64,000 bases of DNA from Natronohydrobacter thiooxidans (lineage in GTDB: Bacteria; Pseudomonadota; Alphaproteobacteria; Rhodobacterales; Rhodobacteraceae), in contig NZ_MJAP01000010.1 of the NCBI RefSeq assembly GCF_001884735.1, positions 1 through 64,000 of the forward strand, in the 5' to 3' direction. Made by a program: the position numbers and the translations under genes. The notes below the pieces were generated by a model that worked only from the letters and a program-made list of their open reading frames with translations, did no database searches and was not told the DNA's origin. This document shows positions 41,855-50,260 of this stretch, in pieces (position 1 is the stretch's first letter; every line of letters starts with the position of its first letter).

Positions 41855-42282
41855 GGTCGGGTGGTTTCCGATGTGATGGTGGATGCCGGTGGCTTCCGGA
41901 CTCCGGATGCCGGGCTGGACTCCGCGAGGGGGCCAGCGGCCACTAGCGGTGTCCGGTCGGAAGGCCAGCGTTCATTGGTGTTTGCGCAGGGCGCGCGCGG
42001 CTCCGGCTTCCAGGTGGCTTCCCAAAAATCCGGCCCTGTCGCTGGCGATGTCCCGCGCTTCGCCCGCCAGCATAGGAATGTCGCCAGGAAGGAACCGGAA
42101 ACTCCCCCGGCGTGGACCCCGGCCGGACTCTCGGTGGATACCGGGGTCCAGAAGGCCCCCTTCAACGCAAAGGGGAGAGCGAGCTTTCCAGCGCACTCTC
42201 CCCATCTTCCCTTCGGAATAGCACGATCATGTTGCAGATGTCGAAGGAAAAAGTGTTGCAACACATTGGAGTCACTGCGCAT
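41851..42282 (-). CDS. doubtful ORF filling the gap upstream of the ParB-methyltransferase gene
   Basis: A 143-residue frame that exactly fills the 417-bp gap: it overlaps the end of the DUF6362 gene and its stop codon overlaps the next start (ATGA). The fit is suggestive, but the composition is poor (many Pro, Ser, Arg; ESSPASGVRKPPASTITSET at the end) and no family is recognised. Otherwise this stretch holds only a palindrome at 42253 and no clear gene. Confidence 0.25.
   Translation of the reverse strand: MRSDSNVLQHFFLRHLQHDRAIPKGRWGECAGKLALPFALKGAFWTPVSTESPAGVHAGGVSGSFLATFLCWRAKRGTSPATGPDFWEATWKPEPRAPCANTNERWPSDRTPLVAAGPLAESSPASGVRKPPASTITSETTRP
42253..42264. promoter_or_regulatory. GTGTTGCAACAC palindrome
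   Basis: A perfect 12-bp palindrome just downstream of the DUF6362 gene and ~400 bp upstream of the methyltransferase start. A second half site TGTTGCA lies at 42230-42236. The size and symmetry suit a dimeric repressor site that separates replication from methylation genes. Confidence 0.4.
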
Positions 42283-42652
42283 TCAGGCGCGCGGCGATCT
42301 TGGTCAGTGCCAGCTGCCAGCGCCGCCACGCGGTCGTGCGGTCGCATCCGAGTTCCCCGCTGATCTGCTTCCACGGCACGCGGGCCGCGCGCGACCAGAC
42401 GAGCTTGCGCTCCGCCTCCTCGATCCAGAGCACCCAGTCGAAGGTCTGCTCGAGCCGGGTGATCGCGGCGGCCGAGGGCCAGACCCGCCTCGGCTGCGGC
42501 TCCATCGCCGCGATCTCGCGGCTGGTCCGCACGATGTCGGGCCAGGTGTTGAAGTAGCCCTGTGCCTTCACCGGCGGCAGCCTGCGCAGGGTGCGGAACG
42601 CCTCCTCGAAATGATCGGCGACGCAGTCGGCGGTCCATTCGCGATCAGCCAT
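42272..42652 (-). CDS. DUF6362 protein
   Basis: A 126-residue protein from ATG 42652 (MADREWTADCVADHFEEAFR). Family features are LPPVKAQGYFNTWPDIVRTS, REIAAMEPQPRRVWPSAAAI and a C-terminal helix-turn-helix CDRTTAWRRWQLALTKIAAR. DUF6362 occurs in replication regions of alphaproteobacterial phages; the HTH suggests a DNA-binding or packaging regulator. It overlaps the next upstream gene by 8 bp. The longer frame from 42829 has no good start. Confidence 0.8.
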   Translation of the reverse strand: MADREWTADCVADHFEEAFRTLRRLPPVKAQGYFNTWPDIVRTSREIAAMEPQPRRVWPSAAAITRLEQTFDWVLWIEEAERKLVWSRAARVPWKQISGELGCDRTTAWRRWQLALTKIAARLNAQ

Positions 42653-42845
42653 GGCGTGCCTCCCTGTCGGAAGGTCGCGGGCCGTAGAGCTTCTCGCCCA
42701 GCTGGCGGACCAGTTCACGCTCGGGCCAGGTGAGGCGGTCGTCATCGGCGGAGACCGCGAGGACGCCCTGTTCCCGCCAGCCCTCGCGCTTGACCTGTTC
42801 GGGATCCCGGCGCCGGCCGCCGTAGCCATGGGGGTGCCATCTCAT
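42645..42845 (-). CDS. hypothetical small phage protein, 66 aa
   Basis: A 66-residue basic protein (MRWHPHGYGGRRRDPEQVKR, then WREQGVLAVSADDDRLTWPE). It starts as ATGA overlap with the resolvase stop codon and ends overlapping the DUF6362 start, so it is clearly part of the operon. It recurs with these neighbours in related phages as far as I recall, but has no assigned function. Confidence 0.65.
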   Translation of the reverse strand: MRWHPHGYGGRRRDPEQVKREGWREQGVLAVSADDDRLTWPERELVRQLGEKLYGPRPSDREARHG

Positions 42846-43471
42846 GCGACACCCCCGTTCGTCTCGATCGCCCAGAGCAGGATGGCGATGGCGTCGGCCT
42901 CGTTGTCATCGGCCGGGCTGAAGCCGCGGGCGCGGGCGGCGGCGACCATCGCGGCCTTGTCGGCGTTGCCCTTGCCAGCGGCGTGGCGCTTGATCGTGCC
43001 GACCGGAACGCCCTCGTAGGGCACACCGCGCAACTCGGCCCATGCCGTCAGCGTGGCCATGAGCCCGCCGTAGATGTGGCTCGCGTCGGTGCCCGCGTGG
43101 CGGCGCACCTCCTCGAACCAGATGGCGGCGACGGGCCCCGACAGCCGGTCGATCTCGGTCAGCCAGTTGGTGAAGCGCAGGTAGCGCATGCCGCCGCCGT
43201 CGAAGCGGCCCGGGCGGAGCGAGACGGTGCCGCTGGTGATCAGGCCGTCATGGCCGCGGATCGCCCAGCCGGTCGTGGTGCCGAGGTCGAGCGCGAGGAT
43301 GCAGGGGAGCAGTCCGCCACCGTCCTCTATCCGAACCGGAGGGTTGGTGACGGGTGTGACGGATGTGACGGATAGTTCCCTATCCGCTCCATAGGCGCGC
43401 GCATGCGCGCGCGTAACGGCCTTATAGGTATGATCCGTCACATCCGTCACACTCTCTGAATTCATTGGCAT
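42842..43471 (-). CDS. RuvC-like Holliday junction resolvase with iteron-encoded leader
   Basis: A 209-residue protein. The RNase H-fold RuvC core starts at LPCILALDLGTTTGWA (catalytic Asp in ALDLG), followed by IWFEEVRRH (catalytic Glu) and DDNEADAIAIL (two acidic residues near the C-terminus). It would resolve branched DNA during phage replication. The first ~50 residues (VTDVTD...SVTSVTPVTN) come from a repeat array; there is no ATG, GTG or TTG in frame between the array and the core, so translation must pass through it. Starts at 43471 or 43465, or GTGs inside the array, are all possible. Confidence 0.8.
   Translation of the reverse strand: MPMNSESVTDVTDHTYKAVTRAHARAYGADRELSVTSVTPVTNPPVRIEDGGGLLPCILALDLGTTTGWAIRGHDGLITSGTVSLRPGRFDGGGMRYLRFTNWLTEIDRLSGPVAAIWFEEVRRHAGTDASHIYGGLMATLTAWAELRGVPYEGVPVGTIKRHAAGKGNADKAAMVAAARARGFSPADDNEADAIAILLWAIETNGGVA
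43347..43452. repeat. 9-bp iterons in direct and inverted array around an 18-bp palindrome; candidate origin
   Basis: Three tandem GTGACGGRT units (43347-43355, 43356-43364, 43365-43373) face two inverted copies ATCCGTCAC (43433-43441, 43442-43450); the arms match over 20 bp without error. Between them is GCGCGCGCATGCGCGCGC (43395-43412), a perfect palindrome. The array lies between the primase and resolvase genes, where a replication origin is expected, and inside the resolvase leader. Confidence 0.7.
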
Positions 43472-43474
43472 TTC

Positions 43475-45832
43475 CTATTCTCCCGAGAAAAGGTCAGAGT
43501 TGCTGTCATCGAGGGCGATGCCCCGGAATCCCTTCGCGGCGCGGGTGTTGTGACGCTCGAATCCCCGGACGATCAGGGCTTCCGAGAAGCGCTTGACCGA
43601 GCCTGCGAACTCGCCGTTCGCATCGGCCCACGCCTTCCAGTCGGCGAACATCGCTGAGGTGGTGGCGCTGAGGTGCAACCCGACAGAGCAGCGCTCGTCG
43701 ATCCAGCGACCGATGGCGTCTTCCGCCTCGAAGTAATCCTCGGTCGCGGCCATCACGGCGGGCGGCGGGCGCAGGCCTGTCCGCTGCCATTCGATGCAGC
43801 CCTCGAGCGCCCACGCGAGGATCCCGTCACGTTCGGCCAACAGCCTGTCCGCCAGGTGCTTGTCGCGCCGCGCGGGCGGGATGGTGACTGTGAACGGCAC
43901 CATGTGCAGGCGCCGCTTCATCGCCTCGTCAACGTTGCGGCTGGAGGGCTTGTGGTTGCCGACGATCAGCAGCTTGAACTGCGGGATGAACTCGAAGAAA
44001 TCCTGCCGCATGAAGCGGGCCGTGATCTTGTCGCCCCCGGTCAGCGCCTTCAGCTTGCTCTCGGCCCAGCGGCTGCCCTGTTCCGTTTCGATGGACGTGA
44101 CGATGCGCGCCCCGCGCAGGCCCGCCATGTCGGTCGGGTGGCGATCACCCTGCGTGGCCATGAACATGTCCATCGGCGCGACGGTTGCGTAGTCGCCAAG
44201 GATGGCGGTCAGGGTGTTGGCGAAAACGGATTTCCCGTTTGCGCCGGTGCCGTAGAGGAAGAACAGCGCGTGCTCGGTGGTCACGCCCGTCAGGCAGTAG
44301 CCCGCCATGCGCTGCAGGTAGGATTGCAGTTCGCCGTCCCCGCCCGTGACGGTTTCGAGAAACCCGAGCCAGACCGGGCAAGCGTCGGCGACCGATGCCC
44401 CGGCGATGCGAGTCATGAAGAGGCCGGGGTCGTGCAGCAGCGACGCTCCACTACGCAGGTCGACCACGCCGCCGGGCGTGTTCAATAGCCAGGGATCGCG
44501 ATCCCACGGCTCGGTCGTGGTTGCGTGGCGACGGTCGGAACGGGCAAGCCGCTCCACGGCGGAGACGGTCGCGGCGCTTGAAAGCTTCGCCTTCAGTCGC
44601 GCAGAGCCGGCGCGCGACGCCGCCTCGCGGCAGATCATCCGGGCCAGATCGAAGGCCTGCAGCGTCTCCTCGCGCCGCCAGAGCTTGCCCGACCAGGTCA
44701 GCCATTGCCCCCAGCCGGCGACGTAGCGCCATGTCTCGGCATGTCGGGCTGCGAAGGTTGCGGCGAGCGCATCCTCGGTGAAGCTCACCGGCACTGGCCC
44801 ATCATGCCCGCCGCCAGCAGGGCCGCCGCCATCGGGACTGTCATCCTCGTCACCGATCTCGCCGTTGCGGGCGGCGTCGCGTTTCCAGAGGCGCTCGGCT
44901 TCCTCGCGCAGCCGATCCTCCGGCCAGGGAGGGGCAACGCGGGCCGCGTTGTAGGAGACGATTTCCTCCCACGCCTGTTCGCGCGGCACGTGGCCTTCGC
45001 GGGCACGGCGGATCCAGTAGCCGATCACGCGCGACAGCGCGTCGAACCGGGTGGTGCCATCCACGCCGCCTTCGCGGACCTGGCGGCCGAACAACTCGGT
45101 CACGCTGCCGCGCTCGGTGGCGGCCATGTTGAAATCGAGCCCGTTCTCGCTTTCGAGCGGCGGCATCGCGATGATCGCCTCGAGCAGCTCGCCAAGGTCG
45201 TGATCGCGAGGATCGTGGTTCAGGATCTGCACCAACCGCCGAAGGCCCTGTTTGGCGTGGATCGATCCCGCCACGCGGATCGGCTGGTGTGCGGACCGAA
45301 AGGAAGGATCACCGCCGACCTTCGCGGCGATCATGTGCCGGGCGCGGCAGACCGTGGCGATGTCGTCGCCTTCGGCAGGCTCGGTCAGACGCCAGTAGAG
45401 GTGCAGCTTGCGCTGGCCGTCGGCGGTGACACCACCGGACGCGACTTCGAGTGTCGGGCAACCGAGGTGCTGCACAAGATGGTCGCGCTTCGCGCCGATG
45501 TCGCCATGGTCGAGATCGACCAGCACCACCTGCGTCTGGACGATGCTCTCCGCACGCGCGTCGCCGGGAGCCGCGACTGTGCCGGGCGCCACGAACAAGG
45601 CCATGCCAGCGTCGCTCGCCCATGTCGCCTGAAGCGCGAGTTTCGCGGCTAGCGTGGCGTCCGCTTCGATGAAGGGCACATGCGGCGGGCCATCGCCCGC
45701 GCCTTTCTCTGCGAGCGCACGGACCGGCACCCAGCCGTCGCAGTAGCCGAACACCACGTCGGCATAGATCGCGATCATTTCGGCGTCGGGCGCGACGTCG
45801 TCGGGCGCGATGGTGTCGGATGGGACCGTCAT
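43475..45832 (-). CDS. P4-type primase/helicase with RepB-like primase N-terminus
   Basis: A 785-residue protein. ATG 45832 overlaps the upstream stop codon (ATGA). The N-terminus (VVLVDLDHGDIGAKRDHLVQ, then VASGGVTADGQRKLHLYWRL) is a RepB/AEP-type primase. A DUF5906/D5_N-type region and an SF3 helicase with Walker A YGTGANGKS near residue 525 and a C-terminal FEFIPQFKLLIVGNHKP pattern follow. It would unwind and prime the phage origin. The candidate iteron origin is 20-130 bp from its end. Confidence 0.9.
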   Translation of the reverse strand: MTVPSDTIAPDDVAPDAEMIAIYADVVFGYCDGWVPVRALAEKGAGDGPPHVPFIEADATLAAKLALQATWASDAGMALFVAPGTVAAPGDARAESIVQTQVVLVDLDHGDIGAKRDHLVQHLGCPTLEVASGGVTADGQRKLHLYWRLTEPAEGDDIATVCRARHMIAAKVGGDPSFRSAHQPIRVAGSIHAKQGLRRLVQILNHDPRDHDLGELLEAIIAMPPLESENGLDFNMAATERGSVTELFGRQVREGGVDGTTRFDALSRVIGYWIRRAREGHVPREQAWEEIVSYNAARVAPPWPEDRLREEAERLWKRDAARNGEIGDEDDSPDGGGPAGGGHDGPVPVSFTEDALAATFAARHAETWRYVAGWGQWLTWSGKLWRREETLQAFDLARMICREAASRAGSARLKAKLSSAATVSAVERLARSDRRHATTTEPWDRDPWLLNTPGGVVDLRSGASLLHDPGLFMTRIAGASVADACPVWLGFLETVTGGDGELQSYLQRMAGYCLTGVTTEHALFFLYGTGANGKSVFANTLTAILGDYATVAPMDMFMATQGDRHPTDMAGLRGARIVTSIETEQGSRWAESKLKALTGGDKITARFMRQDFFEFIPQFKLLIVGNHKPSSRNVDEAMKRRLHMVPFTVTIPPARRDKHLADRLLAERDGILAWALEGCIEWQRTGLRPPPAVMAATEDYFEAEDAIGRWIDERCSVGLHLSATTSAMFADWKAWADANGEFAGSVKRFSEALIVRGFERHNTRAAKGFRGIALDDSNSDLFSGE

Positions 45833-46575
45833 GCCCAGCACCGTTCCCGCCATGCACAGAAGCGGCATTCGAAGTGGTCGGGGTCGGCCGTGTGGCGGGG
45901 AAGAAGTTCGCCGGCATCACAGGCGCGCAGGATCGTCACCGCCTTGTCGCTGGCGGACTGGGCGAGTGCGGCATCGAACGGCACGAGTTCGTGCCAGATT
46001 TCGCACGTGTCCTTGTTGATCGCCGTGAAGAACGCGGGCGCCTCGGTCAGGCCGAGATAGGCCTGATAGAGCGCGATCTGCGCGGCGTAGACCGGCTTGG
46101 CCTTCCCGACGCCGTGCTTCGCGATCTCGCGCCAGTTCTTGGCGTTGGCCGACTTGCACTCCCAGAGCGCCGGAACCGTCATGCCGTTCGGCGCGGCGAC
46201 GACCACACCGTCGGCATGCCCCTGGACGCGCCCACCAACGACCGAAAAGCCGAACTGATCGCCATGGCGATTGCGCGTGCGAAGGTCGAACCCGGCCTTG
46301 CGCAGCCAGGTGATGGCCAGGTCCTCGAGAACGTGCCCGAGCGCGAAGATCCGCAGGGACTTGCCCGAGAACCCGGCGCCCGAGTCCTTCGGCGTCTTCA
46401 GGTATTCGTATTGCAGCCTGCGCTGGCAGATGTCGCCCAGCCGGCTTCCCCCGAGATAGTCGCGTTGGGGACGTTCGGCCTGTTCTGCCACGAGGGCGGT
46501 GTCGATGCAGGCATTTGTGGTGTCCGCGAAACTGGGCGGCTTCTCCCGATGGTTGAAGTCGAAACCGGCGCCCAT
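45829..46575 (-). CDS. Cas4/RecB-like PD-(D/E)XK exonuclease
   Basis: A 248-residue protein from ATG 46575 (overlapping the upstream stop as ATGA; the longer frame lacks a ribosome site). The nuclease core reads GRVQGHADGVVVAAPNG with D, then LWECKSAN (E-x-K) and QIALYQAYL (QxxxY motif). An early Cys (DICQRRLQYEYL) and C-terminal CRFCAWRERCW form a Cas4-like Fe-S site. It probably processes DNA ends in phage replication or recombination. Confidence 0.86.
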   Translation of the reverse strand: MGAGFDFNHREKPPSFADTTNACIDTALVAEQAERPQRDYLGGSRLGDICQRRLQYEYLKTPKDSGAGFSGKSLRIFALGHVLEDLAITWLRKAGFDLRTRNRHGDQFGFSVVGGRVQGHADGVVVAAPNGMTVPALWECKSANAKNWREIAKHGVGKAKPVYAAQIALYQAYLGLTEAPAFFTAINKDTCEIWHELVPFDAALAQSASDKAVTILRACDAGELLPRHTADPDHFECRFCAWRERCWA

Positions 46576-46781
46576 CAGAAAGGCACCTCCGGATCGGGCC
46601 GGGGCGCGCTGGTCTGCATCGCCTCCTGGAACCCATCGACGGCGGCCGTCGCGAGTGCGAGCGCCTGTTCTTCGCTGAGATCGGCGAACCGCGTGGTCCA
46701 TCCGATCTCTGCCATGAGTTCGGCCATGTTGCGGAGGGCGGCGCGCAGGGCTGCCTGTTCGCGTTCGTCGGGATCGATCAT
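46575..46781 (-). CDS. hypothetical small protein, 68 aa, first gene of replication operon
   Basis: A 68-residue acidic helical protein (EREQAALRAALRNMAELMAE, then LSEEQALALATAAVDGFQEA). It is the first gene of the minus-strand replication operon and overlaps the nuclease start. No known domain seen; it may be a partner of the nuclease. Confidence 0.62.
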   Translation of the reverse strand: MIDPDEREQAALRAALRNMAELMAEIGWTTRFADLSEEQALALATAAVDGFQEAMQTSAPRPDPEVPF

Positions 46782-47008
46782 GCGCCCACCCCGAGGGAGG
46801 GTGACGCTGGCGTGAGGGAATGCGGGATGGCGCGGCGCGCCGGGTAGATGCTGTTCATGGGAGAGCTCCAGATGCTCTCCTCACCTACCGGCGGGGGTGG
46901 CGGGCTGTCGGATGGCGCGCACAGAACCTTACGGGAACACAATCTTGTGGCGAGCGAGATTCCTACCTAATCTTGCTGACCGTAACAATTTCAGGAGCAG
47001 CGAGGCGG

Positions 47009-48208
47009 ATGCCAGCATTTAACCCAAGGATTTTCAGCAACCCGGATCGCCTCAAGCAGATCGCGCCCGCGCGACTGAAGGCATTTCTTGAGCCTTGGAA
47101 GGACTACTTTCAGTCCCGCAAACTCGACCTCGCCGCATGGTCGACAGATGACATGCCGCTCGAAGCCATCGCGGGTGTCCTGATGAATCCGGACGCGTCG
47201 GTGCCCGAGGACATGGTCAACGCGCTCTATTACGTGCACGAAACCGCGTCCCATGAGGCGATGGACGAACTGCTCGACCGTGCCGCAGCTGCCGGAATCG
47301 AGATCGACAAGGATCACGAGGTCTCGGTAGCCGATGTCTCGGTCCAGATCTGGCTTGCGCAGCCCATGCTGCTGCAGCGCCAGCATGCCGAAACGGTGGC
47401 GTTTCAGCGTTCGAATTTCATGTATTTCGCCGGTTCGCGCCCGAAGAAAAAGGCCGCAGAGCTCCCGTCCATCACGGACGCCATTGCGAAAACCATGCAG
47501 GACCGGATGGACAACTGGTTCGAGGTGAAGCGACGCGGCCGGAACAGCCGCATATTCGCGTTTCCGCGAGGCGAGAAGATCTGGCTGCTCGTACGGCACG
47601 GCATGCCGATGCGCCGGGAAGGCAAGCACCAGGACGACGGTGAAAGCGGGATCGCGTTCTATCGGCCACAACAACATGACGTGCTGATCTACGACAGCGT
47701 GACCGACGAGATCGGCGTAAACGCTGGCACCAAGGGCGAGCGGGAACTTTACCTCAAGGTCTTTGGCGAGGCGTTGTTCGGCAGCGAAGATTACTTCGAT
47801 CGTTCCGAGCGTTACACGCTGGATCCGCTGCGCGAACTCGGTCCGGATTCGATGGCCCATGGCGATGTCGAGGGTATTGCCGGCGTACGTTTCGTGGAGT
47901 TTGGCCGTCGCTGGCCGGGGAAGATCTCCGAAATGGAGATCCGCAAGTGCGAGGATCTGTTCAAGTCGTTTGACGAGAATTGGGAGAAACGGCTTTCTGG
48001 CGGCTCGTTCACGCACGCGACTTTCAAGTTTGCGTTCAAGGACAGCAAGAAGGAGCGGTCCGTGACGATCAGGCCGGCGAACATCGCAAGGTATGAACGG
48101 GACTCGGACGAAGAAGTCATCGAGGCCTGGCTCAAGGCGCGCGGGTTCTGGGCGATTCCGGCAAGGGCGGATGGCGATGAGGATTTCGAAGTTTTGGAAG
48201 ACGCTTGA
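47009..48208 (+). CDS. unknown 399-aa protein, first gene of an opposite-strand cassette
   Basis: A 399-residue soluble protein from ATG 47009, preceded by AGGAGCAGCGAGGCGG; longer in-frame starts back to 46820 are less likely. Predicted alpha helices at the start (RLKQIAPARLKAFLEPWKDY), then VHETASHEAMDELLDRAAAA, a central basic region (NWFEVKRRGRNSRIFAFPRG) and strands such as DVLIYDSVTDEIGVNAGTKG. No nuclease, ATPase or membrane motif is recognised. It is transcribed away from the replication operon and overlaps the next gene, with which it forms a unit ending at a strong terminator. It is a candidate component of an undescribed two-gene system. Confidence 0.75.
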   Translation: MPAFNPRIFSNPDRLKQIAPARLKAFLEPWKDYFQSRKLDLAAWSTDDMPLEAIAGVLMNPDASVPEDMVNALYYVHETASHEAMDELLDRAAAAGIEIDKDHEVSVADVSVQIWLAQPMLLQRQHAETVAFQRSNFMYFAGSRPKKKAAELPSITDAIAKTMQDRMDNWFEVKRRGRNSRIFAFPRGEKIWLLVRHGMPMRREGKHQDDGESGIAFYRPQQHDVLIYDSVTDEIGVNAGTKGERELYLKVFGEALFGSEDYFDRSERYTLDPLRELGPDSMAHGDVEGIAGVRFVEFGRRWPGKISEMEIRKCEDLFKSFDENWEKRLSGGSFTHATFKFAFKDSKKERSVTIRPANIARYERDSDEEVIEAWLKARGFWAIPARADGDEDFEVLEDA

Positions 48209-49301
48209 CGCGCTGACCGACGCAGCGACCGACCGGCGCGAGTGGGCCAGCCTGTTGGGCGATGAATTCGGCTGCGTGGTTGTCAACGAGCCCGGCTGTC
48301 CTCTGCCACTGGTGCGATCGACCGGAACGCCAGCGACGAGCATCGCCTGTCCTTCACCGGGCGGCGAGGGTTGCCCCCGCCGAGTCGTGCACCACGAGGA
48401 CGGCACCATCCGCGCAGTCTGTGGTGACAGCCCCAAGGCCTGCTCCGATCTCGACCTGAACAAGAACGACATCATGATCTACGGCCTCGACCGTGTCGGG
48501 TTGGCGCGCAGCATCGCCGCAGCATTCGACCTGTCCGACCGTCCTGCAAGTTTCGACCGTCGACCGGTCTTCAGGATAGGCTCACATGATGTGTTTGCAG
48601 GCCGGGGTTTTCCTGTCTTCCTGACGGTGCCGGGGCCGCTTGCACGCGAGGACGTGGCGCAATTTGACGAGTTGATTGCCCACCCGGGACCCAAACTACT
48701 GCTGGCCCCGACCTCGTCATCAATCCCGCCGCAACTTGCCGCCGCTCTGGATCGCGAAGGCGTCGTACGCATGGCGCTTGAGGATCTGGTCCACCTTGAT
48801 GACCGCGGGCAATTGCAGCCTTGCCAGCCATCGACCGTCGTGTTCGCCGATCTCCGCGCACAGATTGCGAGCGGGATGGATAACGCAGTGTCCAACCTTG
48901 CGTGGGCGCTGCCGAAAGACGCGCGATGGGAAGAGATCGGAATCCGCTTCGTTGCGGATGAAGTCGTCAATGTCAGCTTCCGCAGCGAGACCCGAAGGTT
49001 CGAGCCTGATGGTCTCGGGATGAAGAGCGCTAAGGACGGCAAGCCCAAAGCGGCGTGGACTTACCTGAAGGCGTTCGCGATGCAGGGCGGCAGGCTCCCC
49101 GTCCATCATGCCAAGAGCGCCGAGACCTCGAGGCACCAGAAGCAGAAGCAGGCGCTGTCCAAGGCGCTGCGTGCCGCCTTCGGGATCGCCGACGATCCGC
49201 TGCCCACGGTCGGGGCCGAGTATGTCGCCCGTTTCGTGGCGAATGCTGACGACCTCCAGCAAGGCAGACAAGGCCAGTCCCGACGAAAATTCGCTGACTG
49301 A
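48171..49301 (+). CDS. unknown 376-aa Cys-rich protein, second gene of the cassette
   Basis: A 376-residue protein from ATG 48171 (GGCAAGGGCGG upstream; ATG 48177 also possible), overlapping the first cassette gene by 38 bp. Six cysteines cluster in residues 35-91 (C35, C43, C60, C68, C84, C91), possibly a metal site. The C-terminal part (AWTYLKAFAMQGGRLP, then KALRAAFGIADDPLP) resembles a winged helix seen at the ends of alphaproteobacterial regulators. No catalytic motif recognised. Because the pair has its own upstream region and terminator, it is likely expressed from the lysogen. A role in phage exclusion is speculation from position. Confidence 0.72.
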   Translation: MAMRISKFWKTLDALTDAATDRREWASLLGDEFGCVVVNEPGCPLPLVRSTGTPATSIACPSPGGEGCPRRVVHHEDGTIRAVCGDSPKACSDLDLNKNDIMIYGLDRVGLARSIAAAFDLSDRPASFDRRPVFRIGSHDVFAGRGFPVFLTVPGPLAREDVAQFDELIAHPGPKLLLAPTSSSIPPQLAAALDREGVVRMALEDLVHLDDRGQLQPCQPSTVVFADLRAQIASGMDNAVSNLAWALPKDARWEEIGIRFVADEVVNVSFRSETRRFEPDGLGMKSAKDGKPKAAWTYLKAFAMQGGRLPVHHAKSAETSRHQKQKQALSKALRAAFGIADDPLPTVGAEYVARFVANADDLQQGRQGQSRRKFAD

Positions 49302-49335
49302 CCTCAACAATTTCTTCGAAAAAGTTCGCCGCTCA

Positions 49336-49374
49336 AGCCGCTGAAATCCAACCCGGGTTTCAGCGGCTTCTCTT
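49336..49374 (+). terminator. intrinsic terminator of the two-gene cassette
   Basis: AGCCGCTGAAA (49336-49346) and its exact reverse complement (49358-49368) form an 11-bp stem, followed by TCTCTTT, 34 bp after the cassette stop codon. This isolates the cassette from the sigma-like gene downstream. Confidence 0.85.
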
Positions 49375-49470
49375 TGTGCTGAGCCCGCCAAGGCCGCCGC
49401 TCCAACGAATTTTCGCCGGTCCCGGTCACTCGGGCCGCGTGCCCGTCCACCTGGACGAAGGCGAAACTTC

Positions 49471-50082
49471 ATGGAGCGTTTCCACCCCATTTGCGACGCG
49501 CGCTCGCGCGTCTCCCGCAACATCATCATCCGGGCCGAACGACTTGCTCGATCAGGTTCGGTCCCCGGCATGGACGCCGAGGACATCAAGCAGGACCTGC
49601 GTCTGCACCTCTATCGCCGAGATGACAGGTTCGACCCCTCCCGCGGTCAGTACGACACGTTCGCAGACCGCGTTCTGGCGAACCGCATCGCCACGCTGGC
49701 CGCGCCGACCGAACGCCTTCGGGCCGAGCGGGCGTGGGTCGACTTCGAGACTCCGTCCGAGGGTCGCGGCGATGACGAGACGCTGCCGCTCGCGGAGACC
49801 CTGCCTGACAGTGTGGCGCTGCACGCCGCCGTCGCGCGTGCACCGGACGAGGCGTTGGGGCTGGTCCGCGATGTCCGGCGCCTTCTCGCAGGGCTGACAC
49901 CGACCTGCAGGGATGTCGCGCTGGCGCTGATCGACATGTCGCCGACGGAGGCAGCCGAGGCCCTCGGGATCCATCGCAGCACAGTCTACGCCCGGCTCGG
50001 CACGATCCGGAAGGCGGCCGAGGCGCTTGATCTCGCGGCATATCTCGGTGCCGCCCCGACAGTCTCGGAGGCCCGCCGGTAG
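49471..50082 (+). CDS. sigma-70-like factor of phage
   Basis: A 203-residue protein with a region-2-like helix (MDAEDIKQDLRLHLYRRDDR, FDPSRGQYDTFADRVLANRI) and a C-terminal region-4-like HTH (LTPTCRDVALALIDMSPTEA then EALGIHRSTVYARLGTIRKA). Domain layout resembles ECF-type sigma factors. It may redirect host polymerase to phage promoters, or act as a sigma-like regulator of late genes. It opens the recombination operon. Confidence 0.8.
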   Translation: MERFHPICDARSRVSRNIIIRAERLARSGSVPGMDAEDIKQDLRLHLYRRDDRFDPSRGQYDTFADRVLANRIATLAAPTERLRAERAWVDFETPSEGRGDDETLPLAETLPDSVALHAAVARAPDEALGLVRDVRRLLAGLTPTCRDVALALIDMSPTEAAEALGIHRSTVYARLGTIRKAAEALDLAAYLGAAPTVSEARR

Positions 50083-50260
50083 GTGACAACAGGACCGGCG
50101 ATGACCCGGTTCCACCAAGTTTCATGCCGGGCCCTCGGAGGAATGCAACACCCCCACGCGGGGAAACACTCCGACCGCAAGCTCCAGGGCGGCGTCAGGC
50201 CCGGCAGCAGTCTTCCCGACGATCCCTGGACACCAACCGACGAAACCACGGAGCACCACC

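Noticed and set aside
40394-42733. 779-codon plus-strand frame opposite the methyltransferase genes
   Set aside because: Antisense shadow of two genes with clear catalytic motifs.
43347-43452. CRISPR array
   Set aside because: Repeat units are 9 bp and contiguous or inverted, without spacers; no cas genes in the window. The Cas4-like protein at 45829 is a phage RecB-type nuclease.
48479-49589. Minus-strand frames opposite the second cassette gene
   Set aside because: Antisense, Arg/Ser-rich and without ribosome sites; the plus-strand gene is coupled to the preceding gene and followed by a terminator.
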